Part shown: one piece after another, positions 1 through 6,650 of the stretch
Position numbering within the stretch: position 1 is the stretch's first letter
Layout of the letters: every line of letters begins with the position of its first letter
DNA from: an uncultured Eubacterium sp.
GTDB lineage: Bacteria; Bacillota; Clostridia; Lachnospirales; Lachnospiraceae
Length of the DNA stretch: 11,248 nucleotides
Direction: 5' to 3'
Assembly: GCA_958446835.1 (NCBI GenBank)
Contig: CAUCXT010000063.1
Span: 1-11,248, forward strand
Notes under the pieces: model-generated
What the model was told of the DNA's origin: nothing
The model's database searches: none
Seen by the model: the letters and a program-made list of their open reading frames with translations, nothing else
Translations under genes and position numbers: made by a program

Positions 1-1056
1 TGTATAGCCGCAGGAGCCGGAAAGGTCATCTGGAAGCTGATACTTGCAACAGCCCACAAAAATATCCTCATACTCAACAAGCAGTTCCGCTACCTGATGA
101 GCGGCGGCTTCCTGATTATAATTATAGCTCTTATTGTGGGGCACAGGCACATAAGCCTTCCTCTTATATGGAAGAATGTCTCCGCTTTTCCGGTAAATAT
201 ATTCTTTATCATCGGAATAATCGGCATGATTGCAATGTTCATACTTGCAAAGACCATGGACGCCTCAAGCAAGCGCGCAAACTATATCGAACAGACCGTA
301 AACCTGTTCGCGCAGCTCTGCTTTTTCATCGGCGTGCTTATCATCTGGTATGCGAGCGACTACTACCGCGCCGATATGACTGCAACTGCTGCCCTTAACG
401 GAAGTGAGAAGGTACAGGTTGTAAAGGTTTCCGATAAGACCAACGGCAGTGTTATCCTCTTTGACGGCGAAGGAGATGACACAGCGCTCATATTCTATCC
501 GGGCGCCAAGGTTGAATACACAGCCTATGCGCCAATGATGCTTGAACTTGCCGAGGGAGGAATCGACTGCTTCATAGTGGAAATGCCTTACAATATGGCT
601 ATTTTCGGGCTTAACAGTGCAGACAAGCTTATTGATAAATATTCATCAGCCGCCAATGCTTCGGATTCCGGGATAAACGATGGCAAGCCATATACCCATT
701 GGTATATCGGCGGCCACTCCTTAGGAGGTGCAATGGCTTCCTCCTACGCCGCCAAGCATACAGATAATCTTGACGGGCTCATGCTCTTTGCCGCATACCC
801 TACAGCCTCACTTGACGCCGACGGCTTCAAGGTCATATCCATATATGGCAGTGAGGACGGTGTGCTCAACCGCGATAAATACAATGACAGCCTCAAATAT
901 ATGCCGGCAGATTTCAATGAGCTTGTAATCGAAGGTGGGAACCACGCAGGTTTCGGCTCCTACGGTGCGCAGGCAGGGGATGGAGAGGCGACGATTTCCC
1001 GGGAGAAGCAGTGGATACAGACGGCGGATGAGATTTTAAACTGCATTTTTAAATAG
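1..1056 (+). CDS. Membrane-anchored alpha/beta hydrolase (5' end outside window)
   Basis: The reading frame is open from the first base, and the first ATG (position 97) has no ribosome site, so the gene almost certainly starts left of the window. The visible N-terminal part is hydrophobic, with about three membrane segments (within roughly bases 105-180, 185-250 and 300-360). An extracellular-type hydrolase domain follows. Numbering from the ATG at 97, the nucleophile elbow is GHSLGG with Ser208. The acid is probably Asp254 in GSEDGV, and the base His283 in GGNHAGFG, near the C-terminus. This order and spacing fit the Abhydrolase_5/dienelactone hydrolase-like group. The substrate cannot be deduced; an ester, lipid or cell-envelope component is possible. 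The catalytic domain would sit on the outer face if the last segment ends with that topology, which is inference. It is separated from the next gene by 90 bases with its own promoter-like elements, so it is probably not part of the pilus operon. Confidence 0.8.
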   Translation, partial: CIAAGAGKVIWKLILATAHKNILILNKQFRYLMSGGFLIIIIALIVGHRHISLPLIWKNVSAFPVNIFFIIGIIGMIAMFILAKTMDASSKRANYIEQTVNLFAQLCFFIGVLIIWYASDYYRADMTATAALNGSEKVQVVKVSDKTNGSVILFDGEGDDTALIFYPGAKVEYTAYAPMMLELAEGGIDCFIVEMPYNMAIFGLNSADKLIDKYSSAANASDSGINDGKPYTHWYIGGHSLGGAMASSYAAKHTDNLDGLMLFAAYPTASLDADGFKVISIYGSEDGVLNRDKYNDSLKYMPADFNELVIEGGNHAGFGSYGAQAGDGEATISREKQWIQTADEILNCIFK

Positions 1057-1062
1057 TGATGA

Positions 1063-1104
1063 TTTAACTTTTTTATCTTTACATTTGAAGTTAAAAAAGT
1101 TAAA
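1063..1104. repeat. AT-rich inverted repeat after hydrolase gene
   Basis: A perfect 13-nt inverted repeat (TTTAACTTTTTTA at 1063-1075 and its complement at 1092-1104) surrounds a 16-nt spacer. It begins seven bases after the hydrolase stop codon. With only one G-C pair it is a weak hairpin, so it could be a poor terminator or a protein-binding site. Its right arm lies between the -35-like and -10-like elements of the candidate promoter for the next gene. Confidence 0.5.
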
Positions 1105-1111
1105 ATATAAT
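1084..1111 (+). promoter_or_regulatory. Candidate promoter for the ATPase gene
   Basis: A perfect TATAAT lies at 1106-1111, with TTTGAA at 1084-1089 as a weak -35 (3 of 6 matches, 16-bp spacer). Transcription would start near 1118, leaving a leader of about 29 bases before the ATG at 1147. The -10 is strong and the -35 poor, so an activator or an alternative spacing is possible. Confidence 0.4.
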
Positions 1112-1132
1112 TGTTGAGGGAATACTATTTTG

Positions 1133-1139
1133 AGGAGGT
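1133..1139 (+). promoter_or_regulatory. Ribosome binding site fixing the ATPase start
   Basis: GGAGGTG stands seven bases before ATG 1147. It lies inside the reading frame that an upstream TTG (1111) would open. That TTG also overlaps the -10 box and would not be transcribed, so 1147 is the start. Confidence 0.8.
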
Positions 1140-1146
1140 GCTATCA

Positions 1147-2958
1147 ATGACTGATGAGAATTACAGCAGATTGAAGGAGAAAATCGATTCTCTGCCATCA
1201 GGCGGTATCACTTACAAGACGATAAATGGTAGAAAATATGCATATTACCAGTGGCGTGAAGATGGCAGACAGCGCTCAAGGCGTGTAAAAGCAGACGAAC
1301 TTGACGCACTATCCGAACAGATTGCGCTCCGCAAAGGCTATCAGAGTATTCTTAAGGAAGCCCAGACAGAATACGTCACACATAGCAGTATCAACAACAC
1401 CTCCGGCTCATTCCGCTGTATCACCAGAACCGGTCGTGAGCTGGATGATTTTGTCAAGCCTGTTTCAACATATAAGAAAAGAGAATGTTATTGGCAGTTA
1501 TATGATTATGTATACGGTGATACCTGCGACAGGGTATATATTTTGTACGGGCTGAGGCGCACCGGCAAGACAACGCTTATCCGACAGATTATTTCAGAGA
1601 TGGACGAAGCAATGCGCAGCCGGACTGCTTTTTTGCAGATGCAGGATAATAAGCATTTGAGCGATTTGAACCATGATTTAAAGTACCTTGAAGAGGGTGG
1701 ATACCGATATGTATTTATCGATGAGGTGACACTGCTCGATGATTTCATAGAAGGTGCCGCATTGTTCTCAGATATATATGCCGCCAGTGGAATGAAAATT
1801 GTCCTGTCCGGAACGGATTCTCTGGGTTTTATCTTCACAGAGGATGAGGAACTGTATGACCGCTACATTATGTCACATACAACCTTCATTCCATACCGTG
1901 AATTTGAGACGGTGCTGGGCATTGCGGGGATAGACAATTACATCCGATACGGCGGAACCATGAGCCGCGGTGGGACTTATTATAATGATGACTCAATGAT
2001 TTTTGCCACCAAAAAGAGCACCGATGAATATATTGACAGTGCAATTGCACGCAACATACAGCACTCCCTTAAAAACTACCAGAATGAAGGACATTTCCGT
2101 TCACTCAAGGAATTATATGATAAGAATGAGCTGACAAGCGCCATCAACCGTATAGTTGAGGATATCAACCACCGCTTCACGCTCGAAGTTCTCACGAAGG
2201 ATTTTAAATCAAGTGACCTGAGCATTTCCGCAAGGAATCTTAGAAAGGACCGCCGGAATCCTAACGATATCTTGGACAACATAGATATCGCAAAGATCAA
2301 TGACGTCCTCAAGAACCTGTTGGAAATCAAGAACAAGGATGAGCAGAGCGTTGAACTTCTTGACGAACACCGCATTGAGATAAAGGAGTATTTAGATTTG
2401 CTTGACCTCACCGTTGAGGTTGAAACCCGCTGGATGACTGATTTCAACAGAAAAGAGACGCGAACCGTATTTTCACAGCCGGGAATAAGGTACTCGCAGG
2501 CTGAAGCCCTGATTAAATCCCTCATGCAGGATGAGCGCTTCCGCAATCTGTCCCTGCCGGAGAGAAACCGTGTCACAGAGCGCATACTTGATGAGATAAA
2601 GGGGCGCATGATGGAGGATATCGTCCTCCTTGAGACTAAGCTAAGCAGGAGAAACTGTGAAGTTTTCAAGCTGCAGTTTGCCGTCGGAGAATTTGACATG
2701 GTTGTTTTTAATCCGGACAAAGGAAATTGTGAGATATATGAAATAAAGCACAGCACAGAGCGGACAAAGGAACAATTCCGACATCTTATAGACGAAAAGA
2801 AGTGTTCTGAAACCTCCTTCCGATACGGCGATATAACCGGGAAATACGTCATCTACCGCGGCGCAGCCACACCTCCTGCAAATGTAAATAATAGTACAAG
2901 TGACACTTGCGGCGTCACATATATAAATGTGGAGGAATACCTCAAAAAACTTCAATAA
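1147..2958 (+). CDS. AAA-type ATPase with C-terminal PD-(D/E)XK-like domain
   Basis: This is a 603-residue protein of three parts. Residues 1-75 resemble DUF6788-like N-termini: a GGIxYKTINGRKY-xx-YQWREDG core followed by basic residues and a short helix, suggestive of nucleic-acid contact. Residues 110-270 form a P-loop ATPase of the AAA_14 type often seen in bacterial DUF4143-like proteins. Walker A is GLRRTGKTT (residues 135-143, Lys141), Walker B is YVFIDE (Asp192, Glu193), and a sensor-like strand KIVLSGTDS starts at residue 217. A helical middle (about 300-480) follows. The end matches a PD-(D/E)XK nuclease core: Asp517 in GEFDMVVF, then Glu532-Ile-Lys534 in YEIKHS. The family is widespread in bacteria and archaea, and its role is poorly known. 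The gene stands alone, with its own promoter-like sequence and a terminator behind it. A DNA-handling or defence role is possible but unproven. Confidence 0.8.
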   Translation: MTDENYSRLKEKIDSLPSGGITYKTINGRKYAYYQWREDGRQRSRRVKADELDALSEQIALRKGYQSILKEAQTEYVTHSSINNTSGSFRCITRTGRELDDFVKPVSTYKKRECYWQLYDYVYGDTCDRVYILYGLRRTGKTTLIRQIISEMDEAMRSRTAFLQMQDNKHLSDLNHDLKYLEEGGYRYVFIDEVTLLDDFIEGAALFSDIYAASGMKIVLSGTDSLGFIFTEDEELYDRYIMSHTTFIPYREFETVLGIAGIDNYIRYGGTMSRGGTYYNDDSMIFATKKSTDEYIDSAIARNIQHSLKNYQNEGHFRSLKELYDKNELTSAINRIVEDINHRFTLEVLTKDFKSSDLSISARNLRKDRRNPNDILDNIDIAKINDVLKNLLEIKNKDEQSVELLDEHRIEIKEYLDLLDLTVEVETRWMTDFNRKETRTVFSQPGIRYSQAEALIKSLMQDERFRNLSLPERNRVTERILDEIKGRMMEDIVLLETKLSRRNCEVFKLQFAVGEFDMVVFNPDKGNCEIYEIKHSTERTKEQFRHLIDEKKCSETSFRYGDITGKYVIYRGAATPPANVNNSTSDTCGVTYINVEEYLKKLQ

Positions 2959-2982
2959 ATAAAATATTGCTATAATATAGCT

Positions 2983-3024
2983 AAAAAGCTGTAAAACAAG
3001 ATTACATTTGTTTTACAGCTTTTT
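2983..3024. terminator. Bidirectional intrinsic terminator
   Basis: A perfect 17-bp stem (2983-2999 with 3008-3024) encloses an eight-base loop. A-tracts on the left arm and T-tracts on the right arm give a U-run in both directions. It lies between two convergent genes, the ATPase (stop at 2958) and the xre gene. Its last base is also the last base of the xre stop codon, so it serves both transcripts. Confidence 0.9.
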
Positions 3025-3356
3025 TATTTGCAGTTTGTCAAATCATATATTATCTCTTGTATATTCTTAAATTGCGAAGGTGTCAGCTTTTTCATTGTGC
3101 CGTACAGCTTATCGACATCCTGAACATCAATATTAGAATCAAAATCGAAAAATTTCATGGGAGAGATATCCAGATATTCACATATATAGAAGAAATTAGC
3201 CATAGACGGAAGTGCCTTCCCGGATTCAATGTTGTTGATATATCCCGGATTCTGTCCGATTGAAAGACTCATGTCGCGCGCCGATACACCTTTTTCCATA
3301 CGAAGCTGTGTCATTCGCTTTACGAACTTCTCATCGTACAAAGTTTCATCATGCAT
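3024..3356 (-). CDS. Xre-family helix-turn-helix regulator
   Basis: This 110-residue DNA-binding protein has one HTH_3/Cro-CI domain at residues about 11-72. The domain reads RMTQLRMEKGVSARDMSLSI, then GQNPGYINNIESGKALPS (recognition helix about 35-45), then a typical third-to-fifth helix pattern ending ISPMKFFDF. A short helical tail of about 38 residues is probably for dimerisation; there is no enzyme or ligand domain. The ATG at 3356 is preferred over an in-frame GTG at 3365, because the GTG lies inside the ribosome site. The gene is divergent from tadZ, with only 165 bases between the two start codons, and convergent with the ATPase gene. Family members usually repress their own and neighbouring promoters. 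Control of the tad operon is inferred from position and from the repeats in the shared upstream region. Confidence 0.88.
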   Translation of the reverse strand: MHDETLYDEKFVKRMTQLRMEKGVSARDMSLSIGQNPGYINNIESGKALPSMANFFYICEYLDISPMKFFDFDSNIDVQDVDKLYGTMKKLTPSQFKNIQEIIYDLTNCK

Positions 3357-3361
3357 TAAAA

Positions 3362-3368
3362 CCACCTC
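3362..3368 (-). promoter_or_regulatory. Ribosome binding site of the xre gene
   Basis: GAGGTGG on the minus strand stands five bases before the ATG at 3356. It contains the alternative GTG codon, which excludes that codon as the start. Confidence 0.8.
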
Positions 3369-3376
3369 AATCCAAT

Positions 3377-3403
3377 ATTATATCCGACACTGTTGACATT
3401 ATA
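3377..3403 (-). promoter_or_regulatory. Candidate -10 elements of the xre promoter
   Basis: Two perfect TATAAT hexamers lie on the minus strand, at 3382-3377 and 3403-3398, upstream of the xre ribosome site. Neither has a convincing TTGACA at 16-18 bp, so the exact promoter cannot be chosen. The distal one abuts and shares one base with the first copy of the 18-nt repeat. Confidence 0.4.
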
Positions 3404-3482
3404 ACGGAATGAAAGCGATATTTTGATTGACATATCATATTTAAAACGATATTATTACCATAACAACGGAATGAATGCAATA
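3403..3482 (+). repeat. 18-nt imperfect direct repeat flanking the tad promoter
   Basis: AACGGAATGAANGCNATA occurs at 3403-3420 and 3465-3482 with 16 of 18 positions identical and starts 62 bases apart, about six helical turns. The first copy lies just upstream of the -35 box of the predicted tad promoter. The second covers the predicted transcription start and the bases after it. Shorter shared words lie nearby: TTGACAT at 3393 and 3427, and CGATATT at 3416 and 3447. This looks like a pair of operators, most simply for the adjacent Xre protein. Confidence 0.6.
3427..3455 (+). promoter_or_regulatory. Predicted main promoter of the tad operon
   Basis: TTGACA (3427-3432) matches the sigma-A -35 consensus exactly. 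TATTAT (3450-3455) matches the -10 in 5 of 6 positions, and the spacer is 17 bp. Transcription would begin near 3462 and give a leader of about 60 bases. A second TTGACA at 3393-3398 has only a weak -10 partner. Confidence 0.7.
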
Positions 3483-3509
3483 CATTTTATTCAAAACCAC
3501 AAATTAATG

Positions 3510-3514
3510 AGGAA
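3510..3514 (+). promoter_or_regulatory. Ribosome binding site of tadZ
   Basis: AGGAA within GAGGAAGAG stands about seven bases before ATG 3522. It overlaps the next ATG upstream (3507), making that an unlikely start. The TTG at 3423 lies upstream of the predicted transcription start. Confidence 0.65.
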
Positions 3515-3521
3515 GAGACTT

Positions 3522-4577
3522 ATGAACATTAAGATTTTGATTGCTGACCAATCTAAGGAGTACCTTGACAGGCTTATTGATAAGCTCCAGGAATACAGTG
3601 AACTGGATATCTCAATCGCGACAAGCTATGAAAAGCTTGAAAAAGCCATGAATAATAGCAAATATGATATTATTCTGTTTAATTCGGATTTGAATGATTC
3701 TAAGATCACCTTTAACGCGGCTAAGCTTGCCATCTGCCTGTATGATGAGGAGCAGGAGCACAGTGGATTGTATAAAGAACTGAAATTCATCAGAAAGTAC
3801 CAGCGTATAAGCAGTATTTATAATGAGCTGATTGACAGCTATGCCGATGAAGCGGGATATACCCCTGATTTTTCAAACGGCATTGGAACAAAGATTGTTG
3901 CCGTATATTCCCCGATGGGCGGAACAGGAAAGACCACAGCAGCACTGGTGCTCACACAGCAGCTCCAGACTGCGGGATACAACAGCCTGTTCATAAGTCT
4001 GGAACAGACTGACAGCTCAACTATCATATATCCGCATGAGAGGGAGGGAATAACCGAACTCATCGCGGCAGTATCCGGAAGCGAATCGAATGACACAGGC
4101 TCATTTGAGATAAAGCTTAGAAGCACCGTCAAGGAAGGCTCTGGCAGAACAAGCTATATTGAAGGCTTCAGCCGTGTCATTGACTACATGGATGTCTCTG
4201 AGGACGATATAGAGAAGCTATTTGAGAAGATTAAGAGTGTGAGCAGTTCTGATTTTGTCATCGTCGATATGAACAGCACTCTCGACAAGCTTTCCAATAA
4301 AGTGTTTGAGCTCGCGGACAGGATTGTAATAGTAGAGAAGGACAATGAGATATTCAGGCGCAAGTTCAACATAATAAGCTCTTATCCGCCTATTCAGGAT
4401 GTCTGGAAGAAGGTTGTCACTATCGACAATTTTGCACATGGTTCATACACAGATAAGAACAATGTACATGCTCCGAATATTGGATATATTTCCGATTACG
4501 GCACCATCTCAATGGAGGATCTGATACGTGAGACACTAAGAAACGGCAGCATTTCCATTGATAAGATAATCGGATAA
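3522..4577 (+). CDS. tadZ: TadZ/CpaE-like pilus localisation ATPase
   Basis: This is a 351-residue, two-domain protein. Residues 1-115 form an atypical receiver domain: ILIADQ at residues 4-9, and DIILFNSDL where a response regulator would carry its phospho-aspartate. As is usual for TadZ, the acidic pocket is incomplete. Residues about 123-345 form a ParA/MinD-type ATPase. The P-loop is SPMGGTGKTT (130-139, Lys137) and Walker B is FVIVDM (Asp249). In ParA and MinD the P-loop starts KGG, with a signature lysine acting across the dimer; here that position is Met132. TadZ proteins mark the pole or site where the Tad machine is built and recruit TadA; a TadZ crystal structure is known from the related gut species Eubacterium rectale. 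First gene of the operon, 13 bases before tadA. Confidence 0.9.
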   Translation: MNIKILIADQSKEYLDRLIDKLQEYSELDISIATSYEKLEKAMNNSKYDIILFNSDLNDSKITFNAAKLAICLYDEEQEHSGLYKELKFIRKYQRISSIYNELIDSYADEAGYTPDFSNGIGTKIVAVYSPMGGTGKTTAALVLTQQLQTAGYNSLFISLEQTDSSTIIYPHEREGITELIAAVSGSESNDTGSFEIKLRSTVKEGSGRTSYIEGFSRVIDYMDVSEDDIEKLFEKIKSVSSSDFVIVDMNSTLDKLSNKVFELADRIVIVEKDNEIFRRKFNIISSYPPIQDVWKKVVTIDNFAHGSYTDKNNVHAPNIGYISDYGTISMEDLIRETLRNGSISIDKIIG

Positions 4578-4590
4578 TGAGGATAGCGCG

Positions 4591-5874
4591 ATGTCAAAAG
4601 AATTTTTTATGGATGAAGTCACACAGCTAAAGAAGGAAGTACAGGAAGCCGGAAGGCTCAGGGAATATAATCCGGAAGAGCTTGAAGTGCTGGTAAATGA
4701 GCTTATAGACAAGAGGATAATCTGGGCAAAATCAAACAACACGGACATATACCGGTTTTACCAGAATATGTCCTTCAAGGATAAGGGCGTACTAAGGTAT
4801 ACCGTCACCGAATCCGTAGGGGGACTTGGTATCCTCGGCAAGATTATCACCGACACTGATATAACAGAGGTAATGATTAACGGATACAACAGGATATTTG
4901 TTGAGAAATCAGGAAAGCTTATGCAGCTTGACGAACACTTTGAGAGCGATGAGGACCTTATAAGAATAGTACAGAAATTCGTCAGTGAAATGGACCGAAC
5001 CATTGATGCCGGAAATCCTATCGTTGATGCAAGACTTGAGGATGGCTCAAGAGTGCATGTTGTTTTCCCTCCGGTAGCACTCAGCGGGCCTACCGTGACA
5101 ATAAGAAGATTCCCGAAGAATCCTATGACCATGGAGAAGCTGTTAGGGTACGGAGCAATCACCCCGGAAGCAGTTGATTTTCTAAGAAAGCTTGTTGTCT
5201 CCCGCCACAACATCTTTATTGCCGGAGGAACCGGAAGCGGTAAGACCACCTTCCTTAACGCGCTGTCCAACTTCATCCCTCAATGGGAAAGAGTAATTAC
5301 AATAGAGGATTCGGCGGAGCTCCAGATAAGAAATGTTCCCAACCTTGTAAGTCTTGAGACCAGAAAAGCCAACTCCAAGGAGGCCAATGAAATAACCATC
5401 CGTGACCTGATTAAGGCAAGCCTTCGAATGCGTCCCGACAGAATCATCGTCGGAGAGGTAAGAGGAGAAGAGGCTCTCGATATGCTTCAGGCTATGAACA
5501 CAGGACATGACGGTTCACTCTCAACCGGACATGCCAACTCTCCAGAGGGAATGTTGAGCCGACTTGAGACGATGGTGCTCACCGGAAGTGCAGACCTGCC
5601 GCTCGATGCGATAAGAATGCAGATAAGCTCTGCCGTTGATTATATAGTACACCTTTCGCGTCTGCGCGACTTTTCAAGAAAGGTCATGTCCATAACTGAG
5701 GTGACAGGCTATGAGAACGGAAGGATTATTCTCAACCCGATATACGAATTCAAGGAAGAAAAAAACGGTGATATAAGAAAGGTCACAGGTGCTCTTGTGC
5801 GCACCGGCAATAAGATTGTGAACCATGACAAACTGCTCTCGGCAGGAATATACGATTATGAGGAGGACGCCTGA
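4591..5874 (+). CDS. tadA: TadA/CpaF secretion motor ATPase
   Basis: This cytoplasmic hexameric ATPase of the type II/IV secretion (GspE/VirB11) superfamily powers Flp pilus assembly; in the Tad family it may also drive retraction. It has 427 residues, a normal length. An N-terminal helical region (about 1-75) precedes the N-domain, with TEVMINGYNRIFVE starting near residue 91. The C-domain has Walker A GGTGSGKTT (212-220, Lys218), Walker B RIIVGEVRGEE (Glu289) and the histidine box TGHDGSLSTGHANS (His306). All catalytic motifs are intact. The ATG has GAGGA seven bases upstream. Its stop codon overlaps the tadB start codon by one base (TGATG), so the two are translationally coupled. Confidence 0.97.
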   Translation: MSKEFFMDEVTQLKKEVQEAGRLREYNPEELEVLVNELIDKRIIWAKSNNTDIYRFYQNMSFKDKGVLRYTVTESVGGLGILGKIITDTDITEVMINGYNRIFVEKSGKLMQLDEHFESDEDLIRIVQKFVSEMDRTIDAGNPIVDARLEDGSRVHVVFPPVALSGPTVTIRRFPKNPMTMEKLLGYGAITPEAVDFLRKLVVSRHNIFIAGGTGSGKTTFLNALSNFIPQWERVITIEDSAELQIRNVPNLVSLETRKANSKEANEITIRDLIKASLRMRPDRIIVGEVRGEEALDMLQAMNTGHDGSLSTGHANSPEGMLSRLETMVLTGSADLPLDAIRMQISSAVDYIVHLSRLRDFSRKVMSITEVTGYENGRIILNPIYEFKEEKNGDIRKVTGALVRTGNKIVNHDKLLSAGIYDYEEDA

Positions 5875-6641
5875 TGACTAAAGAGAAGTTAAGAATAAAA
5901 TATTATGAATGTAATCTCACAAAGGCGCAGCACCTTGCCGCGTACCTTATCTTTGTGGCAATTATCTCCGTCATACTTTTCATTTACTACCACAACATAA
6001 TTGTCTCTCTCATAGGAGCGGCTTTTATTGCCGTGTTTCAGGAAAAAATATATGCCCGCCAGTCCATAAAGAAGAGACAGAATAAGCTCAGAAACCAGTT
6101 CAAGGATTTTCTTGAAATTATCAACATATCGATAAGCGGTGGTGGCGGAAGGAACCTTGAGAACGCCATAAAGGATTCGGAAAAGGAACTGAAAATGCTG
6201 TACGGTGAGAGCTCCGATATCGTCAGGGAAATCGGACTTATAATCGCCGATTACCAGCTTGGCAGGAGAATGTCTGAGAGCTTTATGGAGCTGGGTGAGA
6301 GAAGTGATGTAGAAGATATAAAGAGCTTTGCGGCGGTATTATCCACCATTGAAGGAAAGACCAGCGACTTCGGTTACATAGTAAAGCAGACACATGACAT
6401 TATCTGTGACAAGACAGCAATCATAATGGAAATCCAGACCAGCATTACATCTTCTAAATCCGAAGCATATATGATGTTGGTAATGCCACTTGTGATTGTC
6501 ATAGCAATGTCCGCCATGGGAAGCGGCTTCATGGACTCACTTTTCACCACGACAAGCGGCAGAATCGCCGCCACAATAGGTGTAATTTCAATGATTGTAT
6601 CTTATGTTCTTGCGATGAAAGCAACCAATATAGATGTGTAG
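5874..6641 (+). CDS. tadB: TadB-like inner-membrane platform protein
   Basis: This 255-residue polytopic protein is of the type II secretion F (GspF/PilC) family. With TadC it forms the membrane platform on which TadA acts. Two N-terminal membrane segments (about 19-39 and 41-57) are followed by a basic stretch, then a cytoplasmic T2SSF domain (about 73-195). That domain holds the typical LEIINISISGG and GRRMSESFMELGERS stretches. Two C-terminal membrane segments follow (about 199-216 and 228-248). The start is set by AGGAGG at 5861-5866, inside the end of tadA. The ribosome site of tadC overlaps its own stop codon, so tadA-B-C expression is tightly linked. Confidence 0.92.
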   Translation: MTKEKLRIKYYECNLTKAQHLAAYLIFVAIISVILFIYYHNIIVSLIGAAFIAVFQEKIYARQSIKKRQNKLRNQFKDFLEIINISISGGGGRNLENAIKDSEKELKMLYGESSDIVREIGLIIADYQLGRRMSESFMELGERSDVEDIKSFAAVLSTIEGKTSDFGYIVKQTHDIICDKTAIIMEIQTSITSSKSEAYMMLVMPLVIVIAMSAMGSGFMDSLFTTTSGRIAATIGVISMIVSYVLAMKATNIDV

Positions 6642-6650
6642 GAGGACAAT

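Noticed and set aside
2076..2852. 258-residue open frame on the minus strand inside the ATPase gene
   Set aside because: It is the antisense shadow of a clearly coding frame, is very rich in Ser, Arg and Leu, has no recognisable domain and no ribosome site.
1147..3356. ATPase plus Xre protein as a toxin-antitoxin or two-gene defence pair
   Set aside because: The genes are convergent with a strong bidirectional terminator between them, so they are not co-transcribed. The Xre gene shares its upstream region with tadZ instead.
3393..3421. A second tad promoter using TTGACA at 3393
   Set aside because: The best -10 at 17-18 bp spacing (CGATAT or GATATT) is weak, and the 3427-3455 promoter is clearly better.
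3423..3521. Upstream TTG start extending tadZ by 33 residues
   Set aside because: It overlaps the promoter region upstream of the predicted transcription start and has no ribosome site, whereas ATG 3522 has one and gives a normal TadZ N-terminus.
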